Assembly: GCA_035544675.1 (NCBI GenBank)
Contig: DATKCA010000025.1
Span: forward strand, 1-64,000
Direction of reading: 5' to 3'
DNA: 64,000 bases
From: DATKCA01 sp035544675
Lineage (GTDB): Bacteria; Acidobacteriota; Thermoanaerobaculia; Gp7-AA8
Under the pieces are notes generated by a model, which saw only the letters and a list, made by a program, of their open reading frames with translations, searched no databases and had not been told where the DNA came from. Shown one piece after another: positions 6,689 to 14,885 of the stretch. The number at the start of each line of letters is the position of its first letter. The first letter of the stretch is position 1. The position numbers and the translations under genes are program-made.

Positions 6689-8371
6689 ATGCCGCGACTC
6701 TTCGCGCTGGCGGCGCTCATCGTCGCCGCAGTCTTCGCCGCGGGGCTCTGCAAGGTCGCCGATCTCGACTTCTGGTGGCACCTGCGCACCGGAAAGCTGA
6801 TCGTCGACGAGCGCGCCATCCCCCACCACGACGTCTACAGCTACACGGCGCTGGGGCGCGAGTACGTCGACCACGAGTGGCTGTTCCAGGTGATCCAGTG
6901 GGGGGTGTGGAGCGCGGCCGGTCCGGCCGGCGTGGCCATCTTCAAGTCCCTCGTGTTCAGCGCGACGTTCGTGCTGGTGGCGCTGTATCTGGTCCGGCGG
7001 CACAAGGTCTGGCCGCCGGCGGTCCTGGGCCTGATCTTCCTGGCCATCGCCGGCGGCATCACGCGGCTGATCGAGCGGCCGGAGATGTTCAGCACGCTTT
7101 TCGCGGTGCTGACGTTCATGGTCTGTGAGGGGCTCGGGGCTCGGGGCTCAGGGCTCAGGAAGGACGGGGATCCCGGGGCCCGGAGCCCGGAGCCCGCCTC
7201 CGGACGCTTTCCGATCATGCGCAACCCGATCCTGCTCCTTCCCCTCATCTGCATGGTGTGGGCGAACATCCACGCGGCGGTGATCGTGGGGCTGCTCATT
7301 CAGGGGGCCTTCATCGCCGCGGCGATGGTGGAGAACCGCGCCGCGTTCAGACCGCGGCTGATCGCGTTCATCGCCTCGGTCGGGGCGACCTGTCTCAATC
7401 CGGTGGGTGTGCGTGTGCTGTCCGTGCCGTTCGAGCTCACTTCGATCATCGATTCCGGGGTGATCAACAACGCGGAGTGGCGCTCGCCGACGTTCCGGAA
7501 CGCGCCGTTCTTCTACGTTTCGGTCACTCTGACGATCGCGCTCCTCGCGTATGGTCTGCGGCGCGCCGGCGTGGCGCGCCTTCTGATCGGCGCGTTTCTC
7601 GCGTTCATCTCGCTGCGTTACATCCGCAACATCGGCCTGTTCTGCACGTTCATGCCGCTGCTGCTCGCGCCGGAGATCGCGCGCTGGCGCCGCGAGCCGG
7701 CCGCCGTGCTCGGCGCCGCGGGTGCAGGGGCGCTCCTGTTCGCACTCACGGTGTACTACCCGTTTCAGCGGGGGTTCGGCGAGGCGTCGTATTTTCCGGA
7801 TGGCCTGGTGCGCTACGTCGACAGCAACGAGATGGAGGGCCGCATGCTCAACAGCTACGGAATCGGTGGCTATCTGATCTGGAAGTTCTATCCCGAACGC
7901 CTCGTCTTCATCGACGGCCGCAACGAGGTTTATCTCCCTCTGCTGCAGCGGCTGCAGGTAGCCCGCGGGAACAGCCGTGAGTGGCTGCGGCTGCTGAACG
8001 ACTACCGGATCGAGTTCGCCGTGCTCGAGTACGTCGACAAGCTCGATCGCGTGACCGTGATGGCGCCGGACGGAAGCGTGTCCACGACGGAGATGCCGGT
8101 CTCCGTGGCGCGGTTTCCGCGGACCCGGTGGGCGCTGGTGCACTGGGACGACGACGGGATGATCCTGGTCCGCCGCGATGGCGCGAACGCCGCCCTGACG
8201 TCGCGCGAGTACGCGGCCGTGGTTCCGGAGGGCCGCGGATATCTGACGACACTCGTGGAGTCAGGCGCCGTGTCGCGCGAGCTCGCCGTCGCGGAGCTCC
8301 AGCGCAAGCTCCAGGAGGATCCCGGAAGCCGCCGCGCGCGCGGGCTGCTGGCCGCGATTCAGAACCGGTAG
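6689..8371 (+). CDS. Polytopic membrane protein, GT-C-like
   Basis: 560 residues with roughly ten hydrophobic helices (from residue about 5 to about 365) and a soluble C-terminal part. The N-terminal DLDFWWHLRTGKLI followed by IPHHDVYSYTA and DHEWLFQ is a recognisable pattern of large uncharacterised membrane proteins resembling GT-C glycosyltransferases, whose first periplasmic loop carries acidic catalytic residues. The C-terminal part (FIDGRNEVY onward) may form a lumenal domain. I cannot name the donor or acceptor. Residues about 148-169 are encoded by an inverted heptamer repeat and look like an in-frame insertion in a hydrophilic loop. Confidence 0.7.
   Translation: MPRLFALAALIVAAVFAAGLCKVADLDFWWHLRTGKLIVDERAIPHHDVYSYTALGREYVDHEWLFQVIQWGVWSAAGPAGVAIFKSLVFSATFVLVALYLVRRHKVWPPAVLGLIFLAIAGGITRLIERPEMFSTLFAVLTFMVCEGLGARGSGLRKDGDPGARSPEPASGRFPIMRNPILLLPLICMVWANIHAAVIVGLLIQGAFIAAAMVENRAAFRPRLIAFIASVGATCLNPVGVRVLSVPFELTSIIDSGVINNAEWRSPTFRNAPFFYVSVTLTIALLAYGLRRAGVARLLIGAFLAFISLRYIRNIGLFCTFMPLLLAPEIARWRREPAAVLGAAGAGALLFALTVYYPFQRGFGEASYFPDGLVRYVDSNEMEGRMLNSYGIGGYLIWKFYPERLVFIDGRNEVYLPLLQRLQVARGNSREWLRLLNDYRIEFAVLEYVDKLDRVTVMAPDGSVSTTEMPVSVARFPRTRWALVHWDDDGMILVRRDGANAALTSREYAAVVPEGRGYLTTLVESGAVSRELAVAELQRKLQEDPGSRRARGLLAAIQNR
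7131..7195. repeat. Inverted heptamer array inside a coding region
   Basis: Four 7-bp units (GGCTCGG twice, GGCTCAG twice) are followed by a short spacer and then by units of the opposite polarity (CCCGGAG repeated). The whole can fold into a hairpin. It lies in frame within the membrane protein gene and encodes a Gly/Ser/Pro-rich stretch between two hydrophobic helices. It has the same architecture as the intergenic arrays at 50521 and 55723. Confidence 0.7.
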
Positions 8372-9018
8372 CGGATCCCGATGGTCGTGTGGACGTTGTG
8401 CGGGCGTGGCAGCTCGATGGCCCCGAACCCGGAAAAATCCGACCTCTCGAACGGCGATGCGGTGGCCACGTCGCTGATCCCGCCCTCGATCGCGAAGTAA
8501 TCGGTCCACTGCCAGGCCACGCCTCCGCCGAAGGCCAGTCCCCACTCGCCGCGAGTGCCGTCGAAGAGGCCGATGGTCCCCGGAGCGTTCTGCCGCCGGT
8601 GCACTCGATAGGCGGCGTAGGCCGGCCCGCCGCGCACGTGAAAACGGAACGAGCCGCCGCGGTTGATGGCGATGACCAGCGGCAGGCTGAACGTCGCGAT
8701 GTCGATGTCACCTGCCTGGAGCGAGACTCCGTCGCCGTCGTTTCCCTTGATCACCAGCGGCGCCCTGGTGAACGTCCCCTCGGCGCGGATGGCGAACCGA
8801 CCCGAGAGCCGGCGTTCGATGTCGACGCCGAGCCCGGCCCGCGTCGCCGCGGACAGCGTGAGCGTCTGCGTCGCCGAGCCTTCCTCGGTCGCCAGCTGCA
8901 TGGTGCGCCGGACGAAATCGCCGAAGACAAACGGGCCGCTCCCCACGCCGACGCTCCAATCCTGAGCTTGCGTCGGCAGCGGGCTGAGAAGAAAGAGCGC
9001 GAGCAGACACTTCTTCAT
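8359..9018 (-). CDS. Outer-membrane beta-barrel protein
   Basis: 219 residues with a Sec signal peptide (MKKCLLALFLLSPLPTQAQ, cleavage near residue 19). Alternating-polarity strands follow, and the chain ends in RYRF, the terminal aromatic typical of outer-membrane barrels. The size suits an 8-stranded OmpA/OmpW-like barrel. The function is unknown. Its 3' end overlaps the convergent membrane protein gene by 13 bp. Confidence 0.75.
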   Translation of the reverse strand: MKKCLLALFLLSPLPTQAQDWSVGVGSGPFVFGDFVRRTMQLATEEGSATQTLTLSAATRAGLGVDIERRLSGRFAIRAEGTFTRAPLVIKGNDGDGVSLQAGDIDIATFSLPLVIAINRGGSFRFHVRGGPAYAAYRVHRRQNAPGTIGLFDGTRGEWGLAFGGGVAWQWTDYFAIEGGISDVATASPFERSDFSGFGAIELPRPHNVHTTIGIRYRF

Positions 9019-9446
9019 GGCTGTCGGTCAGTTTTGCAATGGGAGCGCCATGAAAGGAAAAAGTTGCCGCGAAAGGGGTGCGCCTTCCCTTCATAAGGGA
9101 AGATGGCGAGAGGGGCTTATGCACTGATGTTTCGGCGTTTGCGGTCGCGTTTCCCGCGGGCTCTACAAGTTATGTGATGGAGCGCACAAGTTGGCTCACA
9201 TCTAGCATCGAATCGGGGCATTATGAAGGAGGTTTCGAGATAAATTCGGAACCACGCCGCGCGAATCCAGCCTGATCGTTCGCGCCTAGTGGCCGCTGCG
9301 GGCTCCCTCCTAAACTATTGGACCGATTTTGGACGATTAATCACTTAGCTTCCTTGAACCCTACCGACCGGCCGCAGCGGTCCAGCCCCTTACGATGTAC
9401 CACGAACGGAGCCCACAAGGCTCCGTTAGTGTTTTAGGGCAATACA
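9019..9446. other. Non-coding stretch with hairpins upstream of polA
   Basis: No convincing gene is present in these 428 bp. Three structures stand out. A hairpin lies at 9081-9108 (TTCCCTT / AAGGGAA closed by CGCC / GGCG). A long-range pairing joins CCGCTGCGG near 9291-9299 with CCGCAGCGG near 9374-9382. A 9-bp perfect stem with a CACAA loop lies at 9405-9427. The last two could be the body and terminator of a small RNA on the plus strand. It lacks the signature blocks of tmRNA, RNase P RNA or 4.5S RNA, so I cannot name it. Confidence 0.35.
9405..9427 (+). terminator. Hairpin upstream of polA, terminator-like
   Basis: AACGGAGCC and GGCTCCGTT form a perfect 9-bp stem around the loop CACAA, followed by AGTGTTTTAG. 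The T tract is weak, so termination is only likely, not certain. It would end any transcript coming from the non-coding stretch before polA. Confidence 0.45.
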
Positions 9447-12095
9447 ATGCCCCGCTCGATGCCGAAGAAGCGGCCCACCCTCTTTCTGATCGACGGCAGC
9501 AACAACGTCTACCGCTCCTACTACGCGATCCGCAACCTGACGAACTCGTCCGGCTTCGCGACCAACGCGGTCTACGGGTTCACGCAGACCCTGCGGAAGC
9601 TGCTCAAGGACTTCGACCCGGACTGCATCGCCGTGGCGTTCGACGAAGGGCCTTCGACCGTTCGTGAGGCGCAGTTCGAGGACTACAAGAAGGACCGCAA
9701 GCCGATGCCCGACGACCTGTCGGTGCAGATCCCTCTGGTCTACGAGGTGCTGGTGGGTTTTCGCATCCCCATCATCCGAGCCACGGAATGGGAGGCGGAC
9801 GATTTCATCGGCTCGCTGGCGTGCGCGGCGCGCGACCGCGGCTACGAAGTCGTGATCGCCACGAGCGACAAGGATTTCTACCAGCTCGTCGGTGAGGGCA
9901 TCGGCTTGTTCCACACCGGGCGCGAGGTCATGTACGACGCGAAAGGGGTGGAAGCGGCGTTCGGCCTTCCGCCCGGGAAAGTCGTCGATGTCATGGCCAT
10001 CTGGGGCGATGCAATCGACAACATTCCCGGCGTCCCCGGCATCGGTGAGAAGGGGGCCAAGGCCCTCATCCAGCAGTTCGGGACCCTGGAGGGTGTGTAC
10101 GAGAACCTGGACCAGATCAAGCGGGCCTCGCAGCGGAAGGCGCTCGAGGAGAATCGTGACAAGGCCTTCATGTCGCGTGATCTGGCCCGCATCAAGTGCG
10201 ACCTCGATCTCGCGCTCGACTTCGAGACGCTGAAGCGGCAGGAGCCCGACCGGCCCAAACTGCACGACGTGTTCTCCCGGCTCGAGTTCGCCTCGCTCAT
10301 GCAGGAGTTTCTTCCGGAGGCGCCGCCGGTGGCGAAGGACTTCCGGATTGCATCGAGCGCGGAGGAGGTCCGCCAGTACGCCGGCGCCGGTGCGGACCAC
10401 GGCGCTCCACTCGGTCTGTGGGTCGAGCCGGATCTCGGTGTGTCGTTCTCACGGCAGCCGGCCGAGGCGCTCATCGTTGCTGCGAGCGAAGCGGCGATGA
10501 TCGACGCAGCTGGCGAGGTCCTGGCCTCGGACCGCGTCTTCGTCGCACACGATGCCAAACTGCAGATCCGGCGGCTGCATGCGGCCGGCTGGCCCGTCCC
10601 CCAGCGCTTCGAAGACACGATGCTCATGTCGTACGTCATCAACCCGGGGCTGCCGAGCCACTCGTTCGAGAACGTGGCGCGCGATCGCCTGAAGCAGGAC
10701 ATCCACACGCGCAAGGACATCGCCAGGACGGCGCCGCTCTTCGCCCTGGGCCACGAGACCGGCTCCTCCGCCCTCGGCCCCTACCAGCAATACCTCGGCG
10801 AGAAATCCGACGTGACGATGGCGCTCCGGGAAATGCTCGAGCCGGAGCTGCGGCGCGATCCGGCCCTTCTCGACATCTACCGGCGGATCGAGATGCCGCT
10901 CTGGCCCGTGCTGGCGCGGATGGAGGAGCGCGGCATCCGCATCGACTCGGGCCTCTTGCGCGAGATGTCGGCGACCATGGGCGCCCAGATCGGCGAGCTG
11001 GAGAAGCAGATCTATGCCGAGTCGGGGATGGAGTTCAACATCAACTCGCCGGCGCAGCTGGGGCACATCCTGTTCGAGAAACTGCAGTATCCGGTGCTGA
11101 AGAAGACCAAGACGACGAAGAGCTATTCGACCAGCGTGGAGGTCCTCAGTGAGCTGGCTGAGCATGGATACGCCGTGCCGCGGCTCATCCTTCAGCATCG
11201 CGAGCTGCACAAGCTGAAGTCGACGTACGTGGACGCGCTGCCGCAGCTCGTGGCCGCCGACGGCCGTGTGCACACCTCGTTCAATCAGGCCGTCGCGGCG
11301 ACGGGGCGGCTCTCGTCATCCGATCCGAACCTGCAGAACATCCCCATCCGCACCGAGCAGGGGCGCATCATCCGGAAGGCGTTCATCGCCGATGTGGGGT
11401 ACGTGCTGATCTCGGCCGACTACTCGCAGGTGGAGCTGCGCATCCTCGCGCACATGAGCGGCGACGAGAGTCTCATCGAGACGTTCCGCCGCGGCGCGGA
11501 CATCCACCGGGCCACGGCGTCGAAGGTCTTCAGCATTCCGGAGGAGCAGGTCACCACCGATCAGCGGCGGGCCATGAAGACGATCAACTTCGGCGTCCTG
11601 TACGGCATGTCCGCGTTCCGTCTCTCGAACGAGCTGAACATTCCGACGTCGCAGGCCAAGGACTTCATCGACGCCTACTTCGCGCGCTACCCGAAGATCA
11701 ACGAGTTCCTCGGGCGCACGCTCGACGAGGCGCGCGCCAGCGGGAAGGTAACGACGCTCTTCGGGCGCGTCCGGTACATCCCGGAGATTCACAACCGGTC
11801 GTTCACGGTGCGCGGCAATGCGGAGCGGATGGCCACGAACGCCCCCATCCAGGGAACGGCCGCCGACCTGCTGAAACTGGCCATGATCGCGCTGGACAAG
11901 AGGCTCGATGCCGAGCGGACCTCGGCGCGCATGCTGGTGACGGTCCACGACGAGATCGTGATCGAGGCGCCGGAGAAGACCGCCGGGCACGTGGCGGGAA
12001 TCGTGAAAGAAACGATGGAAACCATCTTCCCGCTGGCCGTGCCTCTGGCGGTCGACGCCCGATGGGGCCGGACCTGGTACGACGCCAAGGATTGA
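9447..12095 (+). CDS. polA: DNA polymerase I
   Basis: 882 residues. The 5' nuclease domain is at residues about 8-290 (LIDGSNNVYRSYYA, TSDKDFYQLV, GDAIDNIPGVPGIGEKGA). The polymerase domain occupies about 490-882, with motif A SADYSQVELRILAH, motif B RRAMKTINFGVLYG and motif C VTVHDEIVIE. The region between keeps the fold of the 3'-5' exonuclease but lacks its DxE motif: the expected strand reads PLGLWVEPDLG. It therefore probably cannot proofread, as in Taq polymerase. It acts in repair and Okazaki fragment maturation. TACAAT at 9443-9448 overlaps the ATG, so translation may really begin at the ATG at 9459 on a near-leaderless message. Confidence 0.95.
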   Translation: MPRSMPKKRPTLFLIDGSNNVYRSYYAIRNLTNSSGFATNAVYGFTQTLRKLLKDFDPDCIAVAFDEGPSTVREAQFEDYKKDRKPMPDDLSVQIPLVYEVLVGFRIPIIRATEWEADDFIGSLACAARDRGYEVVIATSDKDFYQLVGEGIGLFHTGREVMYDAKGVEAAFGLPPGKVVDVMAIWGDAIDNIPGVPGIGEKGAKALIQQFGTLEGVYENLDQIKRASQRKALEENRDKAFMSRDLARIKCDLDLALDFETLKRQEPDRPKLHDVFSRLEFASLMQEFLPEAPPVAKDFRIASSAEEVRQYAGAGADHGAPLGLWVEPDLGVSFSRQPAEALIVAASEAAMIDAAGEVLASDRVFVAHDAKLQIRRLHAAGWPVPQRFEDTMLMSYVINPGLPSHSFENVARDRLKQDIHTRKDIARTAPLFALGHETGSSALGPYQQYLGEKSDVTMALREMLEPELRRDPALLDIYRRIEMPLWPVLARMEERGIRIDSGLLREMSATMGAQIGELEKQIYAESGMEFNINSPAQLGHILFEKLQYPVLKKTKTTKSYSTSVEVLSELAEHGYAVPRLILQHRELHKLKSTYVDALPQLVAADGRVHTSFNQAVAATGRLSSSDPNLQNIPIRTEQGRIIRKAFIADVGYVLISADYSQVELRILAHMSGDESLIETFRRGADIHRATASKVFSIPEEQVTTDQRRAMKTINFGVLYGMSAFRLSNELNIPTSQAKDFIDAYFARYPKINEFLGRTLDEARASGKVTTLFGRVRYIPEIHNRSFTVRGNAERMATNAPIQGTAADLLKLAMIALDKRLDAERTSARMLVTVHDEIVIEAPEKTAGHVAGIVKETMETIFPLAVPLAVDARWGRTWYDAKD

Positions 12096-12103
12096 GTGAG
12101 ACG

Positions 12104-12946
12104 TTGACGCCCACGTACCGGTGTGCCGCAGTCGTGATGCTTCTCTTTGTCGCCTGCAAGCCGGCCGGGAAGGACGCCACTTCGAAAGGGAAGGCGGCCG
12201 GCCCGCAGGCCGCGGCGACGGTGGTCGAGGTCAAGACGACGCTGCAGCCCTCGAAGTCGTCGTCCACGCACCGGATCGTCATCGCCGGAGATCTTGCGCG
12301 ATCGACGGCGGAGTCGGGGAGCTGGCGGCTCTTCGATCTCAAACAGAACCGCGTCGTGCGCGTGGACGACACCGAGCGCACGTTCCGTTCCGAGCCGTTC
12401 ACCGTTCTGGTGGAACATCGCCGCGCGGCGCTCGCCCAGACAGTCGACGAGAGATTTCCGCGCGCCGAATACACGGAGACGGAGGAATCGAGGCCGATGC
12501 TCGGTGTGCAGGCGCGCCAGAGCGTCGTGACGATGGGGCGGTACCGGCGCGAGCTGTGGATCGGCGCCCATCCGCTGATTCCGCCCCTGCTCTTCGCATT
12601 GATGCTGGCCAGCGAGCAGCCCTCGCCGCTCGCTCCGCTGCAGAGCGCGGTCGACGAGGGGCTGCTGGCCGCGCGCGGATTTCCACTCCTCGATCACGCC
12701 GAGGTGCCCGTGGGGAAGGAGACGCTGATCGTCGAGCGCATCGTGACGGCGGTCGGCCGGCAGGAGGTTCCCGCGTCGATGCTCCAGATCCCGGCGGGTT
12801 ATCGGGAGCTGCCGGCGCTGACGCCGCCGCCGCGGCGGCCTGTGGCCAGGCCGGCACCACCGCCGCCGCCGGCAACAGAGACCACGGCGACGACGGACAC
12901 CACAGCGACAACGGAGACCATGGCGACAACGGACACGACGCCTTAG
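12104..12946 (+). CDS. Lipoprotein of unknown function
   Basis: 280 residues from a TTG at 12104, 9 bp after polA. This start gives a proper lipoprotein signal: a basic residue, a hydrophobic run and the lipobox FVAC. No start further downstream would keep it complete. The mature part contains no domain I recognise. Its C-terminus is low-complexity: a Pro-rich stretch, then Thr-rich TTATTDTTATTETMATTD from near-identical short tandem repeats. It is probably anchored in a membrane facing the periplasm and cotranscribed with polA, but the proximity may be incidental. Confidence 0.65.
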   Translation: MTPTYRCAAVVMLLFVACKPAGKDATSKGKAAGPQAAATVVEVKTTLQPSKSSSTHRIVIAGDLARSTAESGSWRLFDLKQNRVVRVDDTERTFRSEPFTVLVEHRRAALAQTVDERFPRAEYTETEESRPMLGVQARQSVVTMGRYRRELWIGAHPLIPPLLFALMLASEQPSPLAPLQSAVDEGLLAARGFPLLDHAEVPVGKETLIVERIVTAVGRQEVPASMLQIPAGYRELPALTPPPRRPVARPAPPPPPATETTATTDTTATTETMATTDTTP

Positions 12947-12970
12947 CGCCGTTCCACGAGACCGGCGAAC

Positions 12971-14860
12971 CTACAGGACCTGCCTGGCGTCGCCCACGCG
13001 CCTGGTCACGCCCTCGCGGTCGAACAGCTCGAGCAGCGGGATCGCCACTTTGCGCGAAATGCCGAACAGGTCCTTGAACTGGCCCACGTCGATGGTCTGA
13101 CCCCTGCGTTCCGCGATCGTCTGGCGCGCCTTCTCCAGCGCGCCGCGATGGAGGTACACCCCTTCCGCGATCCGGATCAGCGTCCCCTGCTTCACGAGAA
13201 ACGAGATGACTCCTTCGATCATCTTGGCCTTGTGCGTCATGGTCTGGATGATCTGCGAGACCGGCGGCGGCTGCAGCCCCGACTCGGCGAAGCGGTTCTC
13301 GATGGCGCGGGCCAGCTCGCCTTCCGATCCGCCGAGCGATTTCGAGCGGCCGGGGATCTCCAGCGCGTCTCCGGCGATGGCCACGAGTTTCTCGCGCACG
13401 AGATCCATCAGCAGGAAGTTCACGAGCGCGGCGTCGGCACTCGGCGGAACGAGCTTCTGGACGAACTCGCCCTTCGGCACTGCCACCGCGATCCTGTTCG
13501 TCTTGAAATAGCGGTCCAGGAACTCGATCGACTTCCGCCGGAAATCGGTGAGAACGTCGCGGTGCACCCAACGCCCCTCCGCCACCTTCGCCAGCTCTGG
13601 AAGCTCCTTCAGCTCGCCCCGCAGCGCCTCGGTCGTGAGGCCGGTGCGGGCCCGCACCTCGTCGATGCCGAGCCCGCGCAGCCCTTCCAGCTTCGCCATC
13701 AGCTCGACGCGCTCGACGAGCGTGCCCGCCGCCAGTGTCTCCAGCACTTCCGCGCGCGTGCCGCGGCTCAGCTTCGGCAGGTGGGCGTCGATGATGACGC
13801 CGCCGCCGACGGTCAGCGCGGGCGAATAGCGGCGGATGACGAACCGGTCGCCGGCGACGGCGACCAGAGGAGACTCGAGCCGCACCTGCACGAACGCCGA
13901 TGCGCCCGGCGCCAGCTCTCCCCTCGTGTGGTCGACGAAGCGGATCGTGCCGAGCAGCTCGGCGGAGAGGTGATGGAAGCGGATGCGCGTGGCTTCTTTC
14001 AGTGGCCTGGCATCGCCGAGCAGCTCGATTCGCGCCGTGATCACGTGTGACGGACGGAGCGTTCCCGGCCGCACGAGCTGCTGTCCGCGGTGAAGCTGGT
14101 CGAGCGAGATGTCGGAAAGGTTGACCGACGTCCGTTCGCCGGCCAGTGCGAAGTCGCGGGGCTCTCTGTGAACCTGGATCGAGCGGGCCCGGCTGCGCTG
14201 TCCGCCGGGCAGCGCCTCGATCTCGCTCTCGACGCTGAGCCGGCCGGAGTGCGTCGTGCCGGTGATGACCGAGCCGAATCCCTTCATCGTGAAGACGCGA
14301 TCGATCGGCAGGCGGAAAACGCGTGTCGTGGAGTCACGGTCTTCCATCGACGCCACCGACTCGATGAGGGCCCGGCGAAGAGCGTCGAGCCCGTCACCGG
14401 TGACGCTGCTGACCGGCACGATCGGCTTTCCCTGGAGGAAGCTGCCCGCCAACAGTTCCTCGATCTCGAGGCGCACCAGGTCGAGGATCTCGCGATCGAC
14501 GAGGTCCGACTTCGTGATGGCCACCAGACCGCTCCGGATTCCGAGCAGCGTGCAGATCGCGAAGTGCTCGCGCGTCTGCGGCTTGATCGACTCGTCGGCG
14601 GCCACGACCAGCAGGGCGCTGTCGATGCCTCCCACGCCGGCCAGCATGTTCTTCACGAACCGCTCGTGCCCGGGGACGTCGACGAACCCGATCTGGTAGT
14701 CGTCGGTGATCCAGCTGGCGAATCCGAGGTCGATGGTGATGCCGCGGCGTTTCTCCTCGGGAAGGCGGTCGGTGTCGACGCCCGTCAGCGCCTTCACCAG
14801 CGAGGTCTTCCCGTGGTCGATGTGGCCTGCGGTTCCGACGACTCGCTTTCTCCTGGGCAT
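12971..14860 (-). CDS. selB: Selenocysteine-specific elongation factor SelB
   Basis: 629 residues. SelB is the EF-Tu-like GTPase that carries Sec-tRNA to UGA codons marked by a SECIS hairpin. The G domain shows GHIDHGKTS at residues 12-20, the switch sequence RRGITIDLGF, DVPGHE and TKSD. Beta-barrel domains follow (IDRVFTMKGFGSVITGT is a SelB hallmark). The C-terminal half (about 370-629) has the winged-helix repeats that bind SECIS, ending FKDLFGISRKVAIPLLE(L)FDR. The start chosen is the ATG at 14860, because upstream codons are antisense to the divergent hydrolase gene. No selA, selC or selD is in the window. Confidence 0.93.
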   Translation of the reverse strand: MPRRKRVVGTAGHIDHGKTSLVKALTGVDTDRLPEEKRRGITIDLGFASWITDDYQIGFVDVPGHERFVKNMLAGVGGIDSALLVVAADESIKPQTREHFAICTLLGIRSGLVAITKSDLVDREILDLVRLEIEELLAGSFLQGKPIVPVSSVTGDGLDALRRALIESVASMEDRDSTTRVFRLPIDRVFTMKGFGSVITGTTHSGRLSVESEIEALPGGQRSRARSIQVHREPRDFALAGERTSVNLSDISLDQLHRGQQLVRPGTLRPSHVITARIELLGDARPLKEATRIRFHHLSAELLGTIRFVDHTRGELAPGASAFVQVRLESPLVAVAGDRFVIRRYSPALTVGGGVIIDAHLPKLSRGTRAEVLETLAAGTLVERVELMAKLEGLRGLGIDEVRARTGLTTEALRGELKELPELAKVAEGRWVHRDVLTDFRRKSIEFLDRYFKTNRIAVAVPKGEFVQKLVPPSADAALVNFLLMDLVREKLVAIAGDALEIPGRSKSLGGSEGELARAIENRFAESGLQPPPVSQIIQTMTHKAKMIEGVISFLVKQGTLIRIAEGVYLHRGALEKARQTIAERRGQTIDVGQFKDLFGISRKVAIPLLELFDREGVTRRVGDARQVL

Positions 14861-14885
14861 GTGGGCGGCGGTATCGTAGCGGATC

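Noticed and set aside
6907..6937. Extra copy of the GTGGAGCGC palindrome in the membrane protein gene (WSAAGPAG)
   Set aside because: The match covers only about nine bases of the head plus a GGCC-rich dyad; chance in this composition is likely.
9078..9275. Possible 65-residue protein on the plus strand
   Set aside because: No Shine-Dalgarno, odd composition, and it crosses a strong hairpin. The hairpins explain the region better than coding does.
9019..9446. tmRNA, RNase P RNA or 4.5S RNA
   Set aside because: Their conserved blocks (for example GAGGAAAGTCC for RNase P, the TpsiC-like tail and CCA of tmRNA) are absent on both strands.
12841..12946. Minisatellite or phase-variable locus at the Thr-rich end of the lipoprotein gene
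   Set aside because: The repeats are short and imperfect and are explained by low-complexity coding; no evidence for variation can be seen from one sequence.
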